Assembly (NCBI GenBank): GCA_015143295.1
Contig: CM026574.1
Coordinates: forward strand, 9,550,938-9,614,937
Source of the DNA: Tetracentron sinense
Lineage: Eukaryota; Streptophyta; Magnoliopsida; Trochodendrales; Trochodendraceae
Reading direction: 5' to 3'
Length of the DNA: 64,000 nucleotides
Below the pieces are notes generated by a model. The model did no database searches. It was not told the origin of the DNA and worked only from the letters and a program-made list of their open reading frames with translations. How positions within the stretch are numbered: position 1 is the first letter of the stretch; each line of letters starts with the position of its first letter. Shown here piece after piece: positions 39,501-51,500 of this stretch. Both the position numbers and the translations under genes were made by a program.

Positions 39501-42500
39501 TAATTGTATCTTGCCATAATCTCTTCACGCCCCTTGTATATTTCCTCTTATTAATACAATTCTCGTTTCAATCCAAAAGGAAAACAAAAACTTGGGTATA
39601 ACACTTTGGAAACTCAATTACTTTGACGATCACATCAAAATTCAATGGTCTGATGAGCCTAGTTCTATATGCAATTTCTGCACTTGATTAGGTTCTTCAA
39701 CTATTTTCATAAACCATAATTATGAGCTTTATGAGTAATGAGTAAGCCGTCCTTTGGCTAAATGAGGTGCCAAATAATAGTAAAGAGTGGCATTTTGTAT
39801 AAAGGGAATTCTTTTTTCTTCTAGTATTGTTATTACGCTGAACTCATAAGGAAATCTTTTCAGATTGAGAAGGTTTTCTTTCCCACTCTGATAGGGTTTT
39901 CGGCCATGTGGAGGGCAGACATCACCTTTTATGATTTTCCATCTGATAGGGGACACCATGTAGACAGTGTCAAAGTTCTTCCCAGCCTCAAAGTTACTGT
40001 CGATTGCAGTTCTCCTGTGTGAGTAGCAGTCAATACTTTTTTTTTAAAGTAAAAGGATGGAAAGAAAGGGTTCTTTTTCCATGGCCACATGGTGAAGGTC
40101 CCTTGAAATGATGCTTGTCTGTGGAGTGTGGCCAAGATGGCAGAACAGGTTGATCCCTTTGGCGCTGCTACTCTGCTGCCATCTGTAAAATTCTCGTCAG
40201 AATGGGAAATGAAGCCTGTTGTGACAATATAGGCTACCCAGCCTGAATTATCCTTTCTTTATGTTGTGTCATAGATAGATGAGACTTTTCAGAAAAGGAT
40301 AAACTCGTTTATACTTTTTGTTCATTTTCAACATATATGTCTGTTTTTCCCTCTGTGCAAAGTACTTGTGTCTCAGGAGACTTCTCGAGAGCTACGGACA
40401 TGCTAAAGGGAAATAATGAATAATGTCTTGACAAGCATTGGGAAATAATTAATGTTTTGACAAGCATTCCGTGTTTTCCTGCTCTCCTGATTTGTATTGC
40501 ATCAAGTTAAATATTTGGAAGTAGACTATTTTAGATTCTTTATGTTGCACCGGATTAATTTATTTCCAGATGTTCTCTTGTACATATATACTATAGCATT
40601 TCTTTTCCTTCCTGTTATGCCAGAGTTGTGTAATAATGGGAAAACTTGATGGATTTTCTTGAATCCAACTGATTAAAACCTGTGGATATTTGAAATGAAA
40701 TGGCTTGCTGTGCAGAAGCCTGAGCAGCTTGTTGGGTTATCGCTTAGTGCTGATAGCGTGAGCTCTTCGAGTGAGTCACCTGCATCCCGCTCACAATCAT
40801 CACAACATAAAGTTCTATTTAGTGATATGAAGGATGGACGCAGAAAATCAGTTAGTAGAAGGGTTGATGATCCTTCAAGTGTTGACTCATTTCCAGAAAC
40901 AACCCAAGCAGGGGACTTGTTTAGTGCAACTGTCAGAGGACGCCGCCTGCCACCGGTTAGAGTACTGGTTTATTATTTCTTTCATACTGATAATATGCTA
41001 AAGGCAGACAAACATTTAATAATTTTGTGTCATGATTTTAAGAACTTTTACTATAGATTTCATTTCTAATTGTTATTATCAATTTAGGATGCATTGTCTT
41101 GTCTGCATTTATCTAGTTATCTGTATATAGTTTGCACTAAGTGAATTGGGTCATTGCGATTTATCTATAATGCTTATGAACCACATAAACTAATGTAATT
41201 AAATTAATGTTGTCCTCTTGAAGGTCCATACTCAGAACCATTTCACTGAAGCGATGGAATCAAGTACGAGGTGACTACTTCAAACTATATATAGACTTCC
41301 GAAGTCTACATACACTCCTAGATCCCCCTGAAGTAGGAAACCAGGAGAGGGATCCGTATATACTTCCTTGGTGAGATGCTCATTAAGAAAGACATTCTTG
41401 ATGTGCAATTGATGGAGAGGCTTACTCTGATTGGCCGCAAGATAGAGGAGAACACAAAAGACATCAGGTTGGTTACGTGAGCAATCGTAGCATCATAGTC
41501 AAGCCCATAAGTCTGACTAAAGCCACAAACGACAAGACGAGCCTTATACTGAGCAACACTACCATTAGAGTTATGTTTGACTGTGAAAACCCAACAGCAG
41601 TCCAGTTTCTTCTCAACTGGAAGGGGAACCATATCCCAAACTGAAGGGTAGTCATCTCGTCAACCATATCATCCTTCCACTCAGGATGAAGAAGAGCAGC
41701 ACGAACAGACCGAAGAATAGTCACAGTGTTAATAGCGGAGAGGAAAGCCTGGTACGAGGGAGATATAGCTTGATAACAAACATACTTGGCAAAAGGGTAA
41801 AGGGTAAAGGGTAACACATGGACAAACACCCTTGCGATGAGCAATAGGCAACTCAAGATCAGAAGCAACATGAGTAATAATAGGAGAAGTATGAACATGA
41901 CTAAAGGAAGGTGAAGAATTACCTAGTGGAGTGGCCTACGGGGAAGACTTTGGTAGAGGCGCATCGGAGAGGAAACCAGGCAGCTGTCGACAAGAGTTTG
42001 TGAGAAGCTCCATCTTTTGCGGAAGATCCCCTGGAATAGGTAAAGGCAAAGAGACAATAGGCACAATACAAAGTAAAGGCAAAGAAACGGTAGAGACAGA
42101 AGGAGCATGAGAGAAATATGGTACTGTCTCGAAAAAGGTAACATCCAAAGAGACAAAGAAGCGATGAGACTGAGGATTATAACACCGATAGCCCTTTGAT
42201 GTACTATAATAACTAACAAAGACACATCGAATTGCCGTATCGTCCAATTTCTAATGACTTGGACGAAGATCCTGAACAAAGCAGGTACAACCAAATACTT
42301 GTGGCTGATAAGGTGAGAGATCATCAAGAATACGAGAAGGTGCCCGATTGATGAGAAAACATGCAGTGAGAAGGGCCATAGACCAAAAAGGCTTTGGCAT
42401 TTGCATGTCTCGCAACAAGGAGAGAAATATGGTACTGTCTTGAAAAAGGTAATATCCAAAGAGACAGAAGTGATGAGACTAGGGATTATAACATCGATAG

Positions 42501-45500
42501 CCCTTTGATGCACTAGAATAACTAACAAAGACACATTGAATTGTCGTATCGTCCATTTCTGACGACTTGGACGAAGATCCTGAACAAAGCAGGTACAACC
42601 AAATACTTGTGGCTGATAAGGTGAGAGATCATCAAGAATACGAGAAGGTGTCCGATTGATGAGAAAACATGCATTGAGAAGGACCATAGACCAAAAAGGT
42701 TTTGGCACTTACATGTCTCGCAATAAGAATCGAGTGACACCTAATAAATGGCGATTCTTGCGCTTAGCAACACCATTTTATTGAGGGGTGTACGAATAGG
42801 TAAGCTGATGAGCAATAACATAAGTGTGAAGATATTGAACAATAGGGGCAGATAGATACTCACCACCATTATCAGATCTAAGTGTCTTAACAAGACCACC
42901 AAACTGGGTACCATAGTATGAAATTCTTGGAATTTGGAAAACACCTCATCCTTCGACTTAATATGGTAAACCCAAGTAGCCCGAGTGTGGTCATGTAACA
43001 TAATAACAAAAATCATTACTAGAGATAATCGGAGATGGACCCCAAACATCAGAATGAACAAGCTCAAAAGTAGAATGACGTCTATGCATACGAGAATGAT
43101 AAATAGTGCGAACATGTTTAGTAAGCTTAAAAGTACCACATTGAAAAGTAGATGAAGAACACAATTTACTAAAAGTAGGAATCAAAGAACATAGTCTCAG
43201 ATCCAACATTCCCAAACTTGGCATGCCATAACAATAAGTATCACGAGTAACATCAACTGAAAAAAAAAATAGTAACAGCAGCTGGGACACGATTAGGAGC
43301 ATAGTTAGTATCAAGGTAGTATAGTCCACCTCTTTTCACGTCTCTACCAATAATCCTCGGGTCATAGAAGATGCAATGAGTAGGATAAAACATGACACAA
43401 CAATTGAGTTTGGTAGTAAGACTACTAGCTGAAAGAAGGCTAGAAGATAAATGAGGAACATGAGATAAAGAGATATACGGAGATACAGGAAAGTGCCCTA
43501 TTCCTAAATCAAGAGTAACAAAATCATCAGCTAAGCGAACCTTGGCAGTAGGAGATGGATGTGAATAAATGGAATAACCCTGTGACTCACCAGTAATATG
43601 ATTAGTGGTTCCAGAATCAATAACCCAGTTAGGGGAAGAAGACGATGCAGTGACAGCATAGGTAGAGGGAGCATGGATACTTGAGGCAGCAAGTGAAGAG
43701 GAAGCAGCAAAGTCACTCTATAGACAGAACTCAGTGCGGATCATTTTAGCAATTTGAGCTCTCAAGGATTCCAAATGATCACTCGCAGTAACTGAGGCAG
43801 TAGGTGAAGAATCAATCTCATGAGTCGTAGTAAAATGAGCAGTAGGATAAGACTGGTAACCCTCAGCATAGCTATCTAGACGATAACAATGATCACGATC
43901 ATGTCCCACTATACCATAGTGAGCACAAGGAGTAATAAATTTGCCATGACCACGTCCACCATGACCTCATCGACCCCTATCAGTACCCTACCATGTCTTG
44001 GAGGACGAAAATCAGTAGCAAAGGCAGTACGATCCGGAGGGATAATATGAGGGGAGCTCGAAGACAAAACAGCCTGTCGGCGTTCCTCACTGAATATAGT
44101 AGAGTACACTGATCGAAGAGAGGGCAGAGGAGACGTGGTAAGGAGCTGAGTGCACAATTGATCTAATTCGGCACAAAGACCATCCAAGAAATCATAAATG
44201 CGATGACGCTTAATTCGCTTCATCATAACCTTTGCAGAAGCAACAGACAATTCAGAAAGAGGTTCATAATGGCTCAATTCTTCCCAATGATGTTGAAGAG
44301 CCCCAAAATAATCAGAAATAGGCATATCCCCTTGTTGAAAGTGAGCAATCTCACGAGTAAGTTGATAAATTCGAGCATCATTCTCTACTAAGGCATAAGT
44401 CTGAATAAGAGCATCCCAAAGCTCATGATAATTCTAATAGACAATGTAATTCCAAACAATCTGAGGCTCCATAAAATTAAACAACCAGCCCAAAATAATG
44501 TAATTCTCGACATTCCAGATAGCAATCTCGGAAATACCAATCTCCGGCTTTAGGGTTTTACCATCAAGATATCCCATCTTAGAACCACCCTTAATATAAA
44601 GCTTAACAGAGCTTCGCCACACAAGAAAATTATCATAATTGAATTTGAAAATTGGTGGTAGAGTGGACAACATATTTGGAAAGAGTCGGCGGAGTAAGAA
44701 CTTTAGCATCCATAGGAGCAACTTAAGGTGAAAAAATGAAGTCATACTACCGATTAATTAATACTTCATCAAAAACATGTCCATAGAGTTGGGTTTGTTT
44801 GATTAGGTTTAGAGTTGTGAATTAGGGTTTCAAGGTCTAGGATTTGATAGAGAGAAGAGGAAAAAGAAGAAAAAATTAGGGAAAAGATTAGTGAGAGATT
44901 ATGTCTCTCTCCCATACTTTATTATTTATACTCCACTAATGGTATACTATTAGTATATAAGAAATACTAATAGTATAACCAACATACATTGTATAAGAGT
45001 TCATGAACTGGTTGACTACACTGACAACATAGGCAATGTCTGGCCTAGTAAGCGATAAATTTATAAGTTTGCCAACAATTCTTTGGTACCTCTAAGTATC
45101 CAACAAATGTTCTCCACTATCTTCACTGAGTTTATGATTCGAGTTTATGAATGTATCACATGACTCACAACCCATCATGCCTATCTCCTCGAGAAGATCA
45201 AGTACATACTTGCGCTGAGAGACAAAGAAGCCTTTCTTAGACCTGACAACTTCAATCCCAAGAAAGTACTTTAGAAGGCCAAGATTTTTGATCTCAAATT
45301 CCTTTGCTAACTTACCCTTTAGTGACTCTATCTCATCCATATCATCAAATGTTACCACAAAGTCATCCACATAAACAATTAAGATAGTCACCTTCTGATG
45401 AGATCGCTTGAGGAACAATGTGTGGTCTACTTGACTTTGCCTATAACCATTCTTCACCATAGCATTGCGAAATCTCTCAAACCACGCTTTGGGAGATTGC

Positions 45501-48500
45501 TTCAGTCCATATAGTGCTTTCTTTAGTTTGCGCACTTCCATTCATCTCAGGGATATTAGAAACCAGGAAGAGGAAATATGTACACCTCTTCCTCCAAATC
45601 ACCATGAAGAAATGCATTCTTCACATCAAGTTGAAACAATGGTCAATCCTGATTGGTTGCAAGAGATATGAGGACTCTTACTGAGTTCATCATTGCAATT
45701 GGAGTAAATGTCTTCTGATAATCTATGCTGTAAGTTTGAGTATATCGTTTTGCAACCAGGTGGGCTTTGTATCTCTCGATTGAGCCATCTGAGCAGTTTT
45801 TTATTGTAAACACCCACCTACATCCAACTGACTTCTTTCCTCTTGTTAAGGTAACCATATCCCAGGTAGTATTTTTTTTAAGAGCACACATCTCTTCTTC
45901 CATAGTCCTTTTCCATTCTGGTTGGGACAGTGCATCTGCTAAACTATGAGGGATAAATACAGAAGATAAGACCAAAGCAAAAGAGCGATAGGACGAAGAC
46001 AAAGCATGATAAGAAACAAAGTTAGAAATAGGAGGCAAAGTACAAGATCTAGTACCTTTCCTAAGAGCAATTGGAACTTCAGAATCAACAATGTCAGGAC
46101 TAGAAAGAATAATGTTACGTGGATCAGAAGAGGTCTCTCGGTGGGGCTCATGAGGATCTTTCTGTCTTATCCTGTACACTTGCAATTCTTTGATTGAGAG
46201 TTCACACTCCTCCTTTCTACTATCACTCTCAGACATTCGGTGATCACTATCAAAGGGGAACATAGGAATAGGTAGAGAAGACATCTCTTTACTAAAGCTC
46301 TCCCCTTGAAGAGATATCATCGGGGCAGAAAAAAATGGAGTAGACTCGAAAAAGGTAACATCTATAGAACAAAGGACTGACGAGAAGGAGGATGATAACA
46401 CTTATACCCCTTTTAAGTAGGAGCATACCCAAGAAAAATATATCGAAGAGCCTTAGGATCGAGTTTCTTGCGATCAGAACGAGCTATATGCACAAAGCAA
46501 GTACAACCAAAGATCCGCGGGGTCACCGGAAACAAACGAGCAAAAGGAGACAACAGGGAAACCGGAGACTGGAACTCCAAAATATGGGAAGACATTCGAT
46601 TAATTAAAAATGCAGTAGTCAAGACAACATCAGTCCAGAAAGGTTTAGGCACATTCATAGCAAGCATAAGAGAACGAGTGACTTCCAATAGATGCCGGTT
46701 TTTTGGCTCAGCCACACCATTTTGTTGAGGAGTACTAGTACAGGAAGTCTGATGAATGATGCCATGAGAATAAAAAAAAGTGGTAAACTAGCAGACATAT
46801 CCCCCCCCATTGTCAAAGCGAAGTACTTTAATTGATGCATTAAATTGAGTAGCAATCAATTTGTGAAAAGAGGTGAAATAGTGCCAACTTCACCCTTAGA
46901 TTTTAACATATAAACCCATGTTGTATGAGAGCAATTATCCATAAATGTAACAAAGTACTTAAACCCACAAAAAGAAGTAACAGGATATGATACATCAGAA
47001 TGCATTAGAGAAAATAGTGAATTGCATTTATTACCACAGTAGGAATAAGATGTTCGACAGTGCTTCACAAATTCACTAGTTTCACATTGAAAAGACGAAA
47101 GCAAACAAGAAACAGATAACTGAGGAAATAGACGCCTAAGAAGAGAAAAAAGAGGGATGGCCAAGGCATGTGCCATCGGTACAACTCCTCCTTGCTCTAA
47201 TACTCATAACACTGGGGGCAACTGCTGGATTGATGCTAGGCAAATGGTTTAGCAGATATAATCCCCGCTCCTCATGGCCCGTACCAATCGTCCTCTTCGT
47301 TTCTAAGTTCTGAAACACAACACTCCCTTACCCGCAACAGATGATGATGTACCATCCACAATTTTAACTTTATTTTTACCGGAATCAATAAAGTAAGAAG
47401 AAAAAAAGGACATACCAGTTATATGATCAGATGCTCCTGAATCAATAATCCAAGAGCAACTAGGGTCAGAAACAAATGCATTGAGGGCTGAGGCTGAGGC
47501 TGGGGTACCTGAGTAAGGGACAGAAGCGGCATTGGCGGTACTAGGAGTCTCAAACTGTGACATAAACCGGCGGAAGGCATCAATCTCATCTCTAGATAGA
47601 CCAGGACTATCCAAAGGAGGTGCAATAGTAGGTACTGAGGCAGTGGAGGTAACAGAGTGTGCACTTGAGCTACCTCTAAATCTTCTGTCCTTATCCCCTC
47701 ATCCACTGCCAGAAGGGCCCCATGGAGGAGCGTGATCATGTAATTCTCAACAAGTATCCCTTGTATGACGGGTATGCCTACAGTGATCACACTTAAGTTT
47801 ATCATTGGTAGAAGATCCGGAGGATCCAAACTGACCACCTCCTCGGCCACGACCACCACTCCAGCCTCCCCTCTGGAACCAAGTGGCTGACGCAGATCTA
47901 TCAAATGTGGGAGGTTGAAGCATAGCATTCCGATGACGCTCCTCACGATGTAAGTAAGCATAGACCTCGGTAGGAGGTGAGACTGGATCTTTGCCAAGAA
48001 TCTGAGCACGTACCTGTTCATAATCCATATTCAACCCGGCAAGTAACTCAAATACACGATTTTGTTCAACCAATTTCTTATACTCAACTGCTTCCTCGGG
48101 ACACTTAGCCTTGTAGGTGTGATACTGACTTAGCTCTTCCCAGAGACGACGAAGAGTGAAATAGTATGTGGGAATAGGCATATCCCCCTGCTTGAGTTGC
48201 CAAATACTCTGACGTAATTCATAAACCCGGGTAGAACCTCCAATCTTAGAATAGGTCTGTGTCACGACATCCCATATATCGTGTGCGAAAGGAAGAAATA
48301 AGTAAGAATTACTGATATTGGAGAAGCCATGACATTACAACTGCATTCTCAGCCTCCCACTTGGCATAGGTTGGATCTGTGGACTTGGGTGTGGGAATGG
48401 TACCATTCAAATAACCCATCTTCCCCTTGCCCTTAACAAACAATGTAGCCGATTGAGACCATGTCAAAAAATTTGTTTCATCAAGTTTCAGAGTGGTAAT

Positions 48501-51500
48501 TTGGAGATTAGGTGTATCACTTGCACTAACCCCAATACTTCCTCTACCCTACACAGGGATACTAGAGGACTAACTCACCTCAAATTCATCCGCCATACTA
48601 CTCACAGGGTCAATTTGCACAAATCTGACCTCAAAAAACCAACCTCCAATTGTACAAGTCTCCAAATAACATACCAAAATAGAGTTTCAAACTCTTTAAT
48701 CACTCCCTTAATTTGATAGGGGTTTACGGGACATCAAGAATAGCATTCAAACATCACCACGGCTGTTAAAGACCACCCACCAGCAATAACAGAATTTTTA
48801 GCAAAAATAAATTTCACATGAACATTGATGAACAGTGAAAAGGTAAACATAGAGGAGAAAAATCTTTGCCGGCACTTCGTTTCTTCTCTGATTGTCGTGA
48901 GACCCGTGGCAAACTCATAATAATTTTAATATGGATCAACCATTACCAATTTCAAGCATCAAAAACACCCCCAATCAAGTGCACGATTCAGAATAGCGAA
49001 ACTGTATTTTTTTTTTTCAAAGAATTTCGTTCAAAACATCCTTCCAAGGTTCAAAAAAATTCCTAAAAAATTACTACAATTCATGATAAATCACGATCTA
49101 TTAAACTAGACAAGAAACCAAACCAGCCACCACTGCTACAATATCTGTACGATTGACATCAGCATGACAACATGGTTGGTGATCTCCAACGAAGAGTTGC
49201 GACTCCTTTGGTTTGTTGACCTGCTTTGATACCAAGTTGAGTTTGTTTGATTAGGTTTAGAGTTGTGAATTAGGGTTTCAAGGTTTAGGGTTTGAGAAAA
49301 AGAAAAGAGGAAGAAGAAGAAGAAGAAGAAGAAATTAGGGAAAAAATTAGTGAGAGATTATTTCTCTCTCCCATACTGTATTATTTATACTCTACTAATG
49401 GTATACTATTAGCATATAAGAGATACTAATAATATACCCAACATACAGTGTATAAGAGTAAAATAGAACACATAAACATAAAGCCCATAAGGCCTTATTC
49501 AACACATAGGTAGTAAGATAACCAAAAACATTGATCGAAGGTGTTGTTATAAGCAAAACAGTGAAAAAGGTCCCTTAACAATGAGAAAATGTAGAGAAAG
49601 AGGTTGGAAAAATCCTCATAACTCCTTCAAATCTCATCCAAATTGAGGAAACTTAGTTGAAAAATGTTCCTCGCAAAAAAAAGGGTCCATTTATGATAAA
49701 CGAACAACATGGTCCCATTCGAGCAAAAATTTTTCTAAACTAAGAGAGTTATTGATTCTGATTTTTTCTGTATTTTTGCTTTAAATCATTGTAACTTCCT
49801 CAATACTTAATCAAATCACATGATATAGGATTCAAAAATGCTCTAAAATCAAGATCTCTGTGTTGCGACTTTCTTTGGTTGTTGTTGTGCTTTAAATGAC
49901 CTCTTCCTTTGTTGAAACTCTGATTCCAAGTTAGAGATAGGGTTTGGAGGATTTAGGGTTTAGAAAGAGAAAAGAGAGAAAAGAGGAAGAAGAGAGATTA
50001 GGTAAATTGCTTAGTGAGAGAAAGAAAGCCGTACTAGCATCTCATATTAAGAGAACATTACATATATACCCTTGATATTACATATATCAGGACTAAGGGC
50101 CTAGGGATTTCATCTTATGTGGTTTTTTCTGATTGCAACTGTAAAATTGGATGACCGAAACTATTTGAAATGGTTCTAATCTGCAAAAAAGTTTATTCAT
50201 AATCGGTGTAAGCATGGACATCTTAATAGGAGAGTAATTGAGCCAAGTTCATCTCATGACTCATTTGACAAGTGGGAATTAGAAAATCTTACTGTCATGT
50301 CTTAGTTACTGCATTTTATGCAATCCCAAATTTTTTCTCCGGACAACCAAGGAGATTTGGGGCACAGTAGTTTAAACTTATTCCTAGGCACATAATATTG
50401 CATGAGTGTATGTATCAATTGCGTCAGAGATTTCTCACCTCCTGTAGGAATTCTCCACCATGGGGTTCCAGATGCCCACAAAAATTGATCTAGTTCCAAC
50501 TTCCAATGGGAAGCCCTAGGTAGGTGACTAGAAAACTTGTAACATGGCATCCCCTAATCCTAGCATAATCATCGAACAAATCATTTGTCCCATCCAAAGT
50601 TTAAAGCTTCAGCATTGATATAAGCCCAACTTCAGTCACTAAGGAAGTGTAAACATTTGGAATATGTAAAATATACTATTAATGTAATAACGATAATCAC
50701 ACATTTTTATACTTAGCATTACTTACGAGATTCATATGTAAATAAGGTTATACCCCTCATTTGAATTCAATAAAAGTTATCCTAGATCCAAATTCCTAAA
50801 GAATAAAAAGTTAACTTTTCAGTTCAAGAAAAACATTTACTTTTTAGGGATTAGGTCAAAATTTTAAACTTGCAAATGCTAAGGTATTTCTCAAATCTTC
50901 GAGGTGTATAAGTGTACATAATATGTTACGATTTCATGTCGATAAATGCTTCTGCCTCCACCAAGGTATCCTCTGCCATGATCCTACTTATGCAGTTGAT
51001 CCTGCCTCTGGCATGTTCATAAGCATAGGAACCTATCACCCACCTTCAGCGATTAAATTCTTGTTTTTTATGTTTTGTAACCATCGTAACAAAATTTTCC
51101 GAATTTATGAAAAATTCATTAATTATTCTCGAATTTTGTGTGCCGAATTATTCGCAAATTGTATGTTTGTCGAATTCTTCCCAAATTTCACAAATAATTC
51201 GTTTAGTTTGATAAAGTAAACAACCCATTTATTGAATATTATATAATCAAATTGTTAGATATATTTTTATAATTATTATTTTTCCTACATTGTTCCTGAA
51301 TTTTTTCGCACTTGACCATTGCCGAATTATTCCCGAACCCCGACTTTGTCACTATGTTTGTAACTATTTTTCGGTAAGAACTGTCTTTTATAAGTGGACA
51401 AGATTTGCAGGTGAGTTCTTTTGCAACCCCAAGCATCCTTGGGGTTCGGCAGTGATACTTGAGAGAATACTGGGAAAAGATTGAGGAAACAAAATCACCT

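Larger units (their letters stand above)
44787..49504 (-). mobile_element. Ty1/copia element A, 4.7 kb, with TSD, nested in element B
   Basis: 5' LTR 49235-49504 (TGTTGAATAAGGCC... to ...CTCAACT), primer site 49223-49234 (TGGTATCAAAGC), gag, protease, integrase and RT, then a 3' LTR remnant 44787-45000 in the same orientation. TSD CATAG at 44782-44786 and 49505-49509. The start of the 3' LTR (about 56 bp), polypurine tract and RNase H were removed by one deletion at 45000/45001. Removing A rejoins the leader of element B. Confidence 0.9.
41221..50089 (-). mobile_element. Ty1/copia element B (interrupted by element A), 3'-truncated
   Basis: Minus strand. 5' LTR about 49929-50089, then a primer-site-like TGGAATCAGAGTT, leader 49929-49510, interruption by element A (44787-49504), then gag from 44745, protease, integrase and part of RT to 41221. 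There the frame ([22 protein letters not shown]) stops abruptly at unrelated intron DNA. RNase H and the 3' LTR are absent. Its gag and leader differ from the A/C family. Multiple frameshifts; not functional. Confidence 0.82.

Noticed and set aside
37640-39590. A functional reverse transcriptase gene
   Set aside because: Frequent stops and frame changes, degraded catalytic box and missing 5' half; it is a dead LINE.
41923-42708. 261-codon minus-strand open frame that looks like a hydrophobic, Leu/Phe-rich protein
   Set aside because: It is an off-frame reading of the copia B integrase region and is lengthened by the 311-bp duplication; the true integrase motifs lie in the neighbouring frames.
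44787-45000. 5' LTR of copia element B
   Set aside because: The CATAG duplication on both sides of 44787-49504 and the rejoined B leader show it is the 3' LTR of element A.
47419-48021. 200-codon Leu-rich minus-strand frame
   Set aside because: Shadow frame of copia A gag; the zinc knuckle [14 protein letters not shown] is in the overlapping frame.
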